From Deltaproteobacteria bacterium (GTDB lineage Bacteria; Myxococcota; Myxococcia; Myxococcales; 40CM-4-68-19): 47,362 nt of DNA. The notes beneath the pieces were generated by a model. That model saw nothing but the letters and a program-made list of their open reading frames with translations. It was not told the origin of the DNA and ran no database searches. The translations under genes and the position numbers were made by a program. The stretch is taken from contig VBKI01000081.1 in the NCBI GenBank assembly GCA_005879535.1, positions 1 through 47,362 on the forward strand, given 5' to 3'. Each line of letters begins with the position of its first letter. The first letter of the stretch is position 1. Positions 30,762-39,177 of this stretch are shown here, one piece after another.

Positions 30762-31871
30762 ATGGCCGTCATTGAACGGACCCGACTCCAGCAATCGACC
30801 TTCCTGGTCCTGTTCGCTCTCGCGGCGTATGCCTTCTGGCGAACGCTGGAGCCGATCTGGGTGCCGGTGCTGCTCGGGCTCGTGATCGCAGTCGGCGTCT
30901 ACCCCGTCCAACAGAGGCTGCTGCTCCGCTTCGGAGGGAAGCATCCGGGGCTGCCGGCGGCGGCGGTGACGGCGCTGGTGATGGTCCTGACGCTGGCGAT
31001 CGTCACCTTTCTCGTGTTCGTGGTCGGCCAGCGCCTCCTGGAGTTCGCCCGCCAGCTCGCAGCCAACTACGAAAAGAAGGGCGCCGCCGGATTGCTCGGA
31101 CACGATCTGAACGCCTTGCTCTCGCGGTTCGGCGTCTCGCCGGACGAGATCAACCGGCGCATCGCGGAGCTGGCGCGCGATTTTGCCGCCTTCCTCGGCA
31201 AGGGTGCGACCAGCATCGTCACCGGCCTGTTCACCGCCGTCTTCATCTTCATCTTCACCGCCATCACCTCCTACTACCTGTTGCGCGAAGGAACGGGCGG
31301 AACCTCATGGCTGGTGGAGATGGTGCCGCTGCCGAACGGCCAGGTGGCGGAGATCGTCCGGGACGTCCGCGACGTGACCCGCGCCATGCTCTTCAGCACG
31401 GCCGTCATGTCCGCCTACCAGGGCATCACCGCCTGGATCGGATACTGGATCTTCGGCGTCGACAGCCCGCTCGTCTGGGCGGCGCTGACGGGCGTGGCCT
31501 CCATCCTGCCTGCCGTCGGCACTGCGCTCGTCTGGGTGCCCGTCGGCATCGTGGCGATCATCATCGGGCACCCGGCGCAAGGGATCGGGATTCTTCTCTG
31601 GGGCGGCCTCGTGGTGGTCTTCGTCGCCGATTACATCCTGCGGCCGAAGCTGGTGGGGACGCGCATCAGGATGAGCGATCTCCTGGTGTTCATCGCCATC
31701 TTCGGAGGCATCGAGGCGTTCGGAATCCTCGGCGTCGTCCTCGGCCCCATCGCGGTAGCCGTCCTGCTTTCCCTGCTGCGCATCTATCAGCGCGACTACC
31801 GCCCGGAGGGACCGGTGCACGTGCACGATCCCACGCAGCCAGACCGCTCCGCGCTGCAGAACGTTCCGTGA
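30762..31871 (+). CDS. AI-2E family transporter
   Basis: 369 residues with eight or so hydrophobic segments in the typical layout: three N-terminal helices up to residue 95, a long soluble helix-rich insert (NALLSRFGVSPDEINRRIAE), then five more helices including PLVWAALTGVASILPAVGTALVW and WGGLVVVFVADYILRPKLVG, both classic for the family, and the FGGIEAFGILGVVLGPI C-terminus. Members export small solutes (autoinducer-2 in one case, Na+ or H+-coupled transport in others). Monocistronic, divergent from the M16 pair. Confidence 0.92.
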   Translation: MAVIERTRLQQSTFLVLFALAAYAFWRTLEPIWVPVLLGLVIAVGVYPVQQRLLLRFGGKHPGLPAAAVTALVMVLTLAIVTFLVFVVGQRLLEFARQLAANYEKKGAAGLLGHDLNALLSRFGVSPDEINRRIAELARDFAAFLGKGATSIVTGLFTAVFIFIFTAITSYYLLREGTGGTSWLVEMVPLPNGQVAEIVRDVRDVTRAMLFSTAVMSAYQGITAWIGYWIFGVDSPLVWAALTGVASILPAVGTALVWVPVGIVAIIIGHPAQGIGILLWGGLVVVFVADYILRPKLVGTRIRMSDLLVFIAIFGGIEAFGILGVVLGPIAVAVLLSLLRIYQRDYRPEGPVHVHDPTQPDRSALQNVP

Positions 31872-31874
31872 GCG

Positions 31875-32240
31875 TCAGGCGCAGAGGAAGAGCTTCACGC
31901 GCGTCACGCCGCGCTGGATGAAATCGAGCGCGCGCGCCGCGGCCTCCGAGACGTCGACGATCCGTCCCTGGACGAACGGGCCGCGATCGTTGATCCGCAC
32001 CTGGACCGAGCGGCCGTTGTCCAGGTTCTCGACGCGCAGGCAGGTGCCGAACGCGAGCGTCCGGTGGGCCGCCGTGAATGCATCGGGATCGAAACGCTCG
32101 CCGCTCGCCGTGCGATTCGCGCGCAGCGCGCCACCATAGTAGGAGGCAAGCCCTTCGCCGATGGGCGCGGTGGGGACCTGGGGCGGCGCATGCGCGCAGG
32201 CGGCGGCGAGTACCAGCAGGACGCCAGCGCCTCGCCTCAA
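31875..32240 (-). CDS. rlpA: RlpA-like septal/envelope lipoprotein
   Basis: 121 residues from TTG 32240, which overlaps the stop of the upstream PBP gene (TTGA); GTG 32249 is the alternative. The leader VLLVLAAACAH has a lipobox cysteine. The double-psi beta-barrel shows EGLASYYGGALRANRTASGERFDPDAFTAAHRTL with the conserved fold residues, LAFGTCLRVENLDNGRSV and VRINDRGPFVQGRIVDVSEAAA. RlpA proteins bind denuded peptidoglycan, and some are lytic transglycosylases; the catalytic Asp of DRGPF is present. Lacks a SPOR domain. Coupled to a peptidoglycan synthase gene. Confidence 0.9.
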   Translation of the reverse strand: MRRGAGVLLVLAAACAHAPPQVPTAPIGEGLASYYGGALRANRTASGERFDPDAFTAAHRTLAFGTCLRVENLDNGRSVQVRINDRGPFVQGRIVDVSEAAARALDFIQRGVTRVKLFLCA

Positions 32241-34327
32241 TGGAACCACTTTCCGAAGGTCCGCTCGAGGAACCCGGCGATTCCGCTGGCGTGCTCGGGG
32301 CAGTCGTTGGGAATGGTGCCGGGAAGGAACCACTCCCGGGAAACCTGCTGCGAGGGACAGCCGCCGCCCGCCAATCCTCCGGTGCGGGTGTCGATGTCGT
32401 GCTGCTCGAGACCCTCGGGAGGTTGCCAACGCGGCGGCAGCGGCCGGCCTTTCTCCCATGCGGCCATCACCCGCGCCCAGACCGGAGCGGCCAGCCGGCC
32501 ACCCGTCGCGGCCGGTCCGAGCGGACGCGGGTGGTCGAATCCCATCCACACTCCGGCGACCAGCTCCGGCGTCGCGCCGATGAACCAGATGTCCTGCGCG
32601 CCGTTGGTGGTGCCCGTCTTTCCCAGGACCGGCAGGTCCGCGGGGAGGCCAGCGCGCGCCGCGGTTCCCGTGCCACGCTCGACCACGTCCGCAAGCAGCG
32701 ACGACATGATGAACGCGGCCCCGTGCTGCAGCGCCGGCGAAGTGACGACTCCGTTCTTCAAGAGGACGTCGCCGGTGGCACTACGAACCTCGTCGATGAA
32801 GCGAGGCAGGATGCGATCCCCGCCGTTGGCGAACGGCGCGAATGCCGCGACGAGCTCGAGCGGGACCACGTTGGCGGCGCCGAGGAAGCTCGAGGGATAC
32901 GGAGGGATCACCGCGTCGCCGATCCCGCAGGAGTGCGCCGTGTCCACGACCTGCGCCATTCCGACGCGCTGCCCGAGCGCGACCGCGGCTCTGTTCGAGG
33001 ATACGCGCAGCGCCTCGCGAAGGTTGAGCGGCTTGTCGCTCGCGACCTGCCCGTCCGCCGGCGCGTAGTCGGCCGGGAGCTGCGCGGGATCGAGCAACGT
33101 CGACACGGGAATGCCCGCCTGCACCGCCGCAGCCCAGACGAACGCCTTGAAGGTGGACCCAGGCTGGCGCCTCGCCTGCGTCACGCGGTCGAACTCCGAA
33201 AGCGCGTAATCGCGTCCGCCCACCAGGGCGCGGACGTCGCCGGTGTGCGCGTCTAGGGCGACGAAGAGACCTTCCAGGCATTCTTCCGGATCGCCGTTGC
33301 ACTTTTCGACCGCGAGGCGGCCGAGCTTCCCGGACTCGGCGGCCTCGATCTGGCGCGCCAGCTCCTTTTCTGCCGCCCGCTGCAGCCCCGCGTCCAGCGT
33401 GGTCCGCACCCGGAGACCCTGCGTCTCGGCGTCCTGCCCGAAGCGGTCGTTGAGCTCGCGCCGGACGGCGGCCACGAACCAGGGCGCACGGCCTTCCTGC
33501 TCCTGCGCGCTCAGCCGGAGCTTGCTCTTGCGCGCGATCGCTTCCTCCTTGGGCGAGATCACCTTCTGCTTGAGCATCTGCGCGAGGACGAGGTTGCGCC
33601 GCTTCAATGCCGGCTCGGGGAAGCGGCGGGGATCGTAGTTGGAAGGCGCCTTGGGAAGCGCGGCGAGGAGCGCCGCCTGGGAAACGGACAGCTCGAGCGC
33701 CGTACGCTCGAAGTAGCCATGCGAGGCTGCCTCGACGCCGTAGTAGCCGTTCGCGAGATAGATCTGGTTCAAGTACATCTCGAGAATCTGCGGCTTCGTG
33801 AATTCGCGCTCGATCCGGCGGGCGACGATCATCTCCGCGAGCTTGCGGCGCAGGGTCCGCGCGCGGGTGAGGCTGTCGGGGAAGACGTTGCGGGCGAGCT
33901 GCATCGTGATGGTGCTCGAGCCCTCGCGGAGCGAGAAGGCGCGGATGTCGCGCCAGATCGCTCCCGCTACGCGGCGCCAGTCGATGCCCGAGTGCTCGTA
34001 GAAGCGGATGTCCTCCACGGCCAGGATGGCGCCGACGAGCTTCGGCGACATGGCGGTGAGCGGAACGACGATTCGTTCCTCGGGCGCCAGCCGGGCGAGC
34101 AATTTGTTGTCGCGGTCGAAGACGAGACTCGCCTGCGGCGCCTTGTACTCCTTGAGCGCGCTCACCGGCGGGCAGTTGATCGCGATGATCCCGACGCCGG
34201 CCGCTATGAGCGCGAACAGCGCCGCGGCGCACCACGCCCCGATGCGCACACCTTTCGGCACAGGGGGAAGCCGGGGCATCCTCCCCGGAACAACTGGACG
34301 GGCGCTCTTCCTCCCGAACCACCTCAT
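32237..34327 (-). CDS. Bifunctional class A penicillin-binding protein
   Basis: 696 residues from ATG 34327. A basic cytoplasmic head and one membrane helix (WCAAALFALIAAGVGIIAI) precede the GT51 glycosyltransferase domain with EDIRFYEHSGIDWRRVAGAI, GSSTITMQLARNVF and RKLAEMIVARRIEREFTKPQILEMYLNQ motifs. The transpeptidase domain has the S-x-x-K active-site serine in RRQPGSTFKAF, S-x-N in VSSNRAAV and K-T-G in VLGKTGTTNGAQD. A PBP1b/1C-like layout. It builds and crosslinks peptidoglycan. Divergent from the STAS-like gene at 34373 and followed by coupled RlpA. Confidence 0.95.
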   Translation of the reverse strand: MRWFGRKSARPVVPGRMPRLPPVPKGVRIGAWCAAALFALIAAGVGIIAINCPPVSALKEYKAPQASLVFDRDNKLLARLAPEERIVVPLTAMSPKLVGAILAVEDIRFYEHSGIDWRRVAGAIWRDIRAFSLREGSSTITMQLARNVFPDSLTRARTLRRKLAEMIVARRIEREFTKPQILEMYLNQIYLANGYYGVEAASHGYFERTALELSVSQAALLAALPKAPSNYDPRRFPEPALKRRNLVLAQMLKQKVISPKEEAIARKSKLRLSAQEQEGRAPWFVAAVRRELNDRFGQDAETQGLRVRTTLDAGLQRAAEKELARQIEAAESGKLGRLAVEKCNGDPEECLEGLFVALDAHTGDVRALVGGRDYALSEFDRVTQARRQPGSTFKAFVWAAAVQAGIPVSTLLDPAQLPADYAPADGQVASDKPLNLREALRVSSNRAAVALGQRVGMAQVVDTAHSCGIGDAVIPPYPSSFLGAANVVPLELVAAFAPFANGGDRILPRFIDEVRSATGDVLLKNGVVTSPALQHGAAFIMSSLLADVVERGTGTAARAGLPADLPVLGKTGTTNGAQDIWFIGATPELVAGVWMGFDHPRPLGPAATGGRLAAPVWARVMAAWEKGRPLPPRWQPPEGLEQHDIDTRTGGLAGGGCPSQQVSREWFLPGTIPNDCPEHASGIAGFLERTFGKWFH

Positions 34328-34372
34328 GCGACGGAGCTTCCGCCCGGCGCGTCGAATCCACAAGCTCTTTGC

Positions 34373-34651
34373 ATGCGCATCGACCGCTTCGAGGACGAGG
34401 GTCGCTGCGAGCTCAAGGTCCACGGCGAGTTGCATCTTGACGACGCCCGGGAGTTGCTGGAACAAGTCCTGCACGAAGACTGCAACCGCGTCGTGCTCGA
34501 CTTCTGCGCCTGCGACGTGGAAGACCGCGCGCTGTCGGCGCTGGCGGATCTGTTGAGCCAGTCGCAGCTGCGTCTGGGCGTGCGCGGTCTTCGCGAGCGG
34601 CAGCTGCGGCTGCTCGAGTACCTCGGCGCTACCCGGCCACTCGACATGTGA
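34373..34651 (+). CDS. STAS-like small protein
   Basis: 92 residues from ATG 34373. The sequence CELKVHGELHLDDARELLEQ ... CNRVVLDFCACDVEDRALSAL follows the beta-alpha pattern of STAS domains (anti-sigma factor antagonist-like), with an Asp/Cys segment VVLDFCACDVED where the regulatory Ser/Thr would be expected. The usual phosphorylatable serine is not evident, so it may not be a classical anti-anti-sigma factor. It starts 46 bp from the divergent PBP gene and ends 12 bp before the AidB-like gene. The call is moderate; it is a good candidate for a small regulator. Confidence 0.6.
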   Translation: MRIDRFEDEGRCELKVHGELHLDDARELLEQVLHEDCNRVVLDFCACDVEDRALSALADLLSQSQLRLGVRGLRERQLRLLEYLGATRPLDM

Positions 34652-34663
34652 GAGAGTGGGCTC

Positions 34664-36277
34664 ATGCCCACGCACGAGGTCCTGAACCAGGCGCCGCCCC
34701 TGCAGGGCTACGACCCGTTGGCATGCGACCTCGCGCTGCTGGATGGGTTGCGCCGGGAAGGGGCTGGCTGGGCCGAGACCGAGGTGGGCGCCTTTGCGCG
34801 GCGAACCGCCAGCCCCGAGGTGGTGGCCTGGGGGTTCCAGGCGAACGAGAACCGCCCGCGCCTTTGTACACACGACCGCTTCGGAACGCGCATCGACGAA
34901 GTCGAGTTCCATCCGGCGTGGCACGAGCTGATGCGGCTATCCATCGGAAGCGGCGTCCATTCGGGTCCGTGGCGCGATCCGCGCGAAGGGGCGCACGTCG
35001 CGCGCGCGGCGAAGATGCTGCTCGTCTCGCAGGCAGAAGCGGGTCATGGCTGTCCCATCTCGATGACGTACTCTGCGTTTCCGGCGCTGCAGCGGCAACC
35101 GGATCTGCTGGACGAGTGGGCGCCGCGCATCGTCTCGCTCGATTACGACGCGCGGATGCGTCCCCCGGTCGAGAAGCGAGGCGCGCTGATCGGGATGGGG
35201 ATGACGGAGAAGCAGGGGGGCTCTGACGTGCGGGCGAACACGACCCGCGCGGAGCCGCTCGGATCGGGTGCCTACGCGCTCAGCGGACATAAATGGTTCT
35301 GCTCGGCGCCGATGAGCGACGCATTTCTCGTCCTCGCGCAGGCGCCGCGCGGACTCTCCTGCTTCCTGTTGCCGCGCTGGAGTCCGGACCGGGACCGGAA
35401 CCACTTCCATCTGCAGCGCCTGAAGGACAAGCTCGGAAACCGCAGCAATGCTTCGGCGGAGGTGGAGTTCGACCGCGCCTGGGCACGGCTGGTGGGCGAG
35501 GAAGGCCGCGGCGTGACGACCATCCTGGAGATGGTGAATCACACGCGGCTCGACTGCGTGATCGGCGCCGCTGCGGTGATGCGGCAGGCCCTGGTGCAGG
35601 CGATTCATCACTGCAGCCATCGGCGCGCATTCGGGCGCCGCCTGATCGAGCAGCCGTTGATGCGCGCCGTGCTCGCGGACCTGGCGATCGAATCGGAGGC
35701 GGCGACGATCCTGATGATGCGCCTGGCGCGTGCGTACGACAGGCGCTCCGCGGAGGAGGCCGGGTTTCGGCGGCTTGGGACCGCGGTGGCGAAGTATTGG
35801 GTCTGCAAGCGCGCGCCGGCGATGGTCGCAGAGGCCCTCGAGTGCCTCGGGGGCAACGGGTACGTCGAGGAATCCATCCTGCCCCGCCTGTACCGGGAGG
35901 CGCCGCTCAATTCCATCTGGGAAGGCTCGGGCAACGTCATCTGTCTCGACGTGCTGCGCGCGCTGCAGAAGGAACCACAGGCGCGCGACGCGCTGGTCGC
36001 CGAGTTACGGCTGGGCCGCGGAGCAGACCGCCGGCTCGACGTCGCGCTGGACCAGGCGGAGGCGCAGCTCGAGTCGCCGGACGAATCCGGCGCGCGCAGG
36101 CTGGTGGAGTCGCTCGCGCTCGCGCTCCAGGGCTCGCTGCTCGTGCGTCACTCACCGCAGGCCGTGGCCGGCGCCTTCTGCGCCACGCGGACGGCCGGCG
36201 ATCACGGGTATGCGTTTGGATCGCTTCCGGCGGGAATCGAGACGGGCGCGATCCTGGAGCGCGCGTGGCCGGAATGA
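34664..36277 (+). CDS. AidB-like acyl-CoA dehydrogenase family protein
   Basis: 537 residues, matching the extended (~540 aa) AidB/isovaleryl-CoA dehydrogenase-like family. Motifs: GHGCPISMTYSAFPALQ, GMGMTEKQGGSDVRANTT (FAD-binding), SGHKWFCSAPMSDAFLVLA, KLGNRSNASAEVEF and the C-terminal ALECLGGNGYVEES...WEGSGNVICLDVLRAL. AidB of Escherichia coli protects DNA from alkylation; many relatives are true dehydrogenases. It overlaps the hydrolase gene by four bases. Start at the first ATG. Specific substrate is unknown. Confidence 0.9.
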   Translation: MPTHEVLNQAPPLQGYDPLACDLALLDGLRREGAGWAETEVGAFARRTASPEVVAWGFQANENRPRLCTHDRFGTRIDEVEFHPAWHELMRLSIGSGVHSGPWRDPREGAHVARAAKMLLVSQAEAGHGCPISMTYSAFPALQRQPDLLDEWAPRIVSLDYDARMRPPVEKRGALIGMGMTEKQGGSDVRANTTRAEPLGSGAYALSGHKWFCSAPMSDAFLVLAQAPRGLSCFLLPRWSPDRDRNHFHLQRLKDKLGNRSNASAEVEFDRAWARLVGEEGRGVTTILEMVNHTRLDCVIGAAAVMRQALVQAIHHCSHRRAFGRRLIEQPLMRAVLADLAIESEAATILMMRLARAYDRRSAEEAGFRRLGTAVAKYWVCKRAPAMVAEALECLGGNGYVEESILPRLYREAPLNSIWEGSGNVICLDVLRALQKEPQARDALVAELRLGRGADRRLDVALDQAEAQLESPDESGARRLVESLALALQGSLLVRHSPQAVAGAFCATRTAGDHGYAFGSLPAGIETGAILERAWPE

Positions 36278-37029
36278 TCACGGTCCGCGGCGCGAAGATC
36301 GAGGTGGAGCACATCGGACGCTCCGGCGGACCGACGCTGGTATTCCTGCATGAAGGTCTAGGGTCTCTGGATCTGTGGCGCGATTTTCCTCGCAGGGTAT
36401 CGGAGGCCACCGGGCTGCCGGCATTCGTCTACAGCCGGGCGGGCTACGGGAAGTCGAACCCCGCTCCCCTACCGCGGCCCGTCCGCTACATGCACGACGA
36501 GGCGGCACTGCTGCCGGACCTCTTGAAAGCGGCAGGTATCGACGACCCGGTGCTCGTCGGTCACAGCGATGGCGCCTCGATCTCGATCATCCATGCCGGC
36601 AGCGGCGGGAAGGCGCGCGCACTTGTGCTCGAGGCTCCACACGTTTTCACCGAGGAGATGGGGCTGCGGAGCATCGCGAAGGCGCGAGAGGCGTACGAGA
36701 GCGGCGACCTGCGCACGCGCCTCGCGAAGTACCACCAGAACGTCGACGCCGCGTTCTGGGGCTGGAACCGGCCCTGGCTCGATCCGGAGTTCCGAAAGTG
36801 GAACCTGGAGGAGTTTCTGCCGCGGATTCCCGTGCCGATCCTCGTCGTCCAGGGCGAGGACGACGAGTACGGGACGCGCAAGCAGGTCGACGCCATCCAG
36901 CGAGGCGCGCGGCAGGTCGAAGTGCTGATGTTGCCGCGATGCGGCCATTCGCCCCATCGCGATCAGCCGGAGGCTACCCTGCGCGGGATGGTGGAGTTCG
37001 TGCGGAGATACGTTACGCCGGGTCCGTGA
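36274..37029 (+). CDS. Alpha/beta hydrolase
   Basis: 251 residues from ATG 36274, overlapping the AidB-like gene stop (ATGA). The fold is clear: oxyanion region LVFLHEGLGSLDLWRDFP, nucleophile elbow GHSDGAS (S98), acid in LVVQGEDDEYG, and the histidine in CGHSPHRDQP. Translationally coupled to the acyl-CoA dehydrogenase-like gene, suggesting it hydrolyses a thioester or ester made there; this is inference. Its 3' end overlaps the convergent MauE-like gene by 17 bases. Confidence 0.92.
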   Translation: MITVRGAKIEVEHIGRSGGPTLVFLHEGLGSLDLWRDFPRRVSEATGLPAFVYSRAGYGKSNPAPLPRPVRYMHDEAALLPDLLKAAGIDDPVLVGHSDGASISIIHAGSGGKARALVLEAPHVFTEEMGLRSIAKAREAYESGDLRTRLAKYHQNVDAAFWGWNRPWLDPEFRKWNLEEFLPRIPVPILVVQGEDDEYGTRKQVDAIQRGARQVEVLMLPRCGHSPHRDQPEATLRGMVEFVRRYVTPGP

Positions 37030-37450
37030 GGTCCTTGCCGACCTGCCGCTGCGGCACCGGGCCTCGCGCGACGACGACGGCAGCGGCGAGCATCAACAGA
37101 TCGCGCGCCACCGTCCACCACGAGGCGGGCTCGTCGCCGCCGAAGCAACCGCAGCGCAAGTCGATGCCGCGCAGCAGCGCCTGGGAAAGGAAGGCGATGA
37201 ACGCGACGAGCAGGCAGGCGATGACGGCCGCCGCCGCGCGCTCCATCACTCCCGCGACGAGCGCGATTCCGCCGAGCAACTCGATTCCCACGACCGCAGA
37301 CGCGACGAACGGCACCAAGGCCGCTGGAACGATGCGGTAGTTCGCCACGTCCTGCGCAAAGCCCGCCATGTCGGGCAGCTTGGTTACTGCCGCCCAGATG
37401 AAGAGGGCGCCGAGCACGATGCGGACGCCGGTCAAGACGCGCGCCATCAT
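37013..37450 (-). CDS. MauE/DoxX-family redox-associated membrane protein
   Basis: 145 residues from ATG 37450, overlapping the rhodanese stop. Four transmembrane helices with the MauE-type signature GIDLRCGCFGG (Cys-x-Cys near a membrane interface) after LLGGIALVAGVMERAAAAVIA. MauE is needed for disulfide/redox maturation of methylamine dehydrogenase; DoxX-like relatives act in sulfur metabolism. Here it follows a rhodanese-like protein that carries CxxC pairs, suggesting a small electron or sulfur relay in the envelope (inference). Confidence 0.85.
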   Translation of the reverse strand: MMARVLTGVRIVLGALFIWAAVTKLPDMAGFAQDVANYRIVPAALVPFVASAVVGIELLGGIALVAGVMERAAAAVIACLLVAFIAFLSQALLRGIDLRCGCFGGDEPASWWTVARDLLMLAAAVVVARGPVPQRQVGKDLTDPA

Positions 37451-37965
37451 CGTCCCTCGCCCGTGCAAAGCGCGCACGTTCCCGACTCACCGGGGCCGCC
37501 CGCCGCGAGCCAGTCCGCCCAGGCGCCGGTGAGCACCCGCACGTCGCGCAATCCTTTCGCCTGGAGGCCCGTGGCGACCTGGTCCGCCGCAGCGCACTCG
37601 CGGTCGCGGTCGTAGACGATCACCATCGGCGCGGCGCCCAGCTTCGGCAAGAGCGGTTCAACCGGGTCGCCGGGGCGCACATGCACGGCGCCGGTGACAT
37701 GACCGCTCGCGTACTCCTGTGCGGACCTCGCATCGACGAACGCTGCCGCGCAAGCGATGCAGAGCGGCTTCGCCTCCTGCACAGAGATCCGCGCAACGCT
37801 GGCGCGGGGATCCTGACAGACCGCTCCGGGCGACTCGGCTGCGGCGAAGACCGGTCTCCCGAGGGCCGAGGGCCGCGGCGAAACGAAATTCGCGGCGATC
37901 CCAATGACAGCGCCAGCGACGGCGATGAATCCTGCGCGCAGCAGCATTCCCACGGGTCCAATCAT
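37447..37965 (-). CDS. Membrane-anchored rhodanese-like protein with CxxC pairs
   Basis: 172 residues. An N-terminal signal/anchor (MLLRAGFIAVAGAVIGIAANF) is followed by a rhodanese domain: AAAFVDARSAQEYASGHVTGAVHV, VIVYDRDRECAAADQVA and the WADWLAAGGP end. The active-site loop starts with Asp (VYDRDREC) where catalytic rhodaneses have Cys, so sulfur transfer by the usual mechanism is doubtful. Two CxxC pairs, LCIAC near residue 70 and TCALC near the C-terminus, are notable and could be redox or metal sites. Overlaps the MauE-like gene by four bases; both form one unit. Confidence 0.85.
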   Translation of the reverse strand: MIGPVGMLLRAGFIAVAGAVIGIAANFVSPRPSALGRPVFAAAESPGAVCQDPRASVARISVQEAKPLCIACAAAFVDARSAQEYASGHVTGAVHVRPGDPVEPLLPKLGAAPMVIVYDRDRECAAADQVATGLQAKGLRDVRVLTGAWADWLAAGGPGESGTCALCTGEGR

Positions 37966-37980
37966 AACCGGCAGGACGAT

Positions 37981-38799
37981 CTAGGCGAGGGCTCTCGGTG
38001 GGGTTCCGGCCGGTTCTCCGCGCGCGACGTAGACGGCGGCGGCGAGGTCGCCTGTGACGTTGACCGTCGTCCGGCACATGTCGAGCAGCCGATCCATGCC
38101 GATGATCACCACTCCGACGTACGCCGCGATGGGCCGGATGACCGCCGGACCGATTCGCGCCGTCATCACGAAGAGCAGCGCCGCGACGCCGTAAGGCGCC
38201 AGCTTGAGCACGCCTTCCACCAGCTTCATCGAAACGTCGTAGAGGCCCTGGAGCATCTCTCGCAGGCGCCGTGACGCATCGCTTTCCGCGGCGGAGAGCG
38301 CGATCCCGAAGAGAATCGCGAACACGATGAGCCCGATCAGGTCGCCGGTCGCAGCGGCCTTGACCGGGTTGTCGGGAACCGGCGCCAGCAGGACGGCGGA
38401 AACTCCCTCGCCGGCGGGAAGCGCGGCTGGTTTGATCCCGGTCCCGTGGGACAGCTCGCGTACGGCCGCGGGAAGGCCACGTCCAGGTCCGAGCAGGTTC
38501 ACCAGCGCGACGCCGATGAGAACGGAAATGCCCGAGACCACCACCGTGTAGCCCAGCATCCGCGCTCCGAGGCGGCCGAGGTGCCTGAGCTCCAGATCGG
38601 CGACGCCGAGCACGAGCGCCGAGAACAGGAGCGGGATGACCAGCATGAACAGCAGCCGGATGAAGAGCTGACCGAGCGGCTGGGCGAAGTTTCGAATCAC
38701 CGCGTCGAGCCAAGGCGCTCCGCCGGCGGCAAGGTTTGCGACGATGCCGACGCCGGCGCCGAGGATCAGCGCAGCGATCATCCTGCGATGGGAGACCAT
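37981..38799 (-). pseudogene. Dicarboxylate/amino-acid:cation symporter with large internal deletion
   Basis: 272 residues, against about 410-430 for this family (GltP/DctA-like). The N-terminal two-thirds are intact (FIRLLFMLVIPLLFSALVLG, LIGLIVFAILFGIALSAAE, VEGVLKLAPYGVAALLFVMT) but after IAAYVGVVI the frame jumps directly to GMDRLLDMCRTTVNVTGDLA, the normal C-terminal helix. About 150 residues, covering the re-entrant hairpins and the NMDGT helix needed for substrate and Na+ binding, are missing in frame. A transporter made from this gene would be inactive, unless the deletion is an assembly error. Confidence 0.75.
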
Positions 38800-38808
38800 T
38801 GCCCTACT

Positions 38809-39150
38809 TTAGTCGGAGTCGGGGAGCAGCGTCCTGCGCCGCACCGTCACGGAGACACCGAGCACGCCGCCGAGATCGATGCCGGCCACCCGCAGGCCGA
38901 GATACGTCTCGGTTTCCTCGCCCAGATCGTGACGCCGCCTCAGGCGTCCAAGGTCGTACTCGTTCCGCTTCGCGGGATCGGAGAGAACGACGAAAGCCTC
39001 GGTGATTTCGCGAAAGTGCTCGACCGCTTCCGGCTCGGCGTTGACGTCGGGGTGAAACGTGCGGGCAAGCTGCCGGTAGACTGCCTTGATGTCGCCGGCG
39101 GTGGCATCGTCGGCAACACCGAGCACGTCGTACAGGTCGCGTTGCGGCAT
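38809..39150 (-). CDS. J-domain (DnaJ-like) co-chaperone
   Basis: 113 residues. Residues 5-72 are a full J-domain: DLYDVLGVADDATAGDIKAVYRQLA, the essential H33-P34-D35 in TFHPDVNAEP, then FREITEAFVVLSDPAKRNEYD. The rest is a short C-terminal domain (GLRVAGIDLGGVLGVSVTVRRR) that is not a canonical DnaJ substrate domain. J-proteins stimulate Hsp70 ATPase; this one is a stand-alone type. Leftward, 27 bp downstream of the GTPase gene. Confidence 0.9.
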   Translation of the reverse strand: MPQRDLYDVLGVADDATAGDIKAVYRQLARTFHPDVNAEPEAVEHFREITEAFVVLSDPAKRNEYDLGRLRRRHDLGEETETYLGLRVAGIDLGGVLGVSVTVRRRTLLPDSD

Positions 39151-39177
39151 AGGGACAAGATAGGCGTTCGCCCGCGC

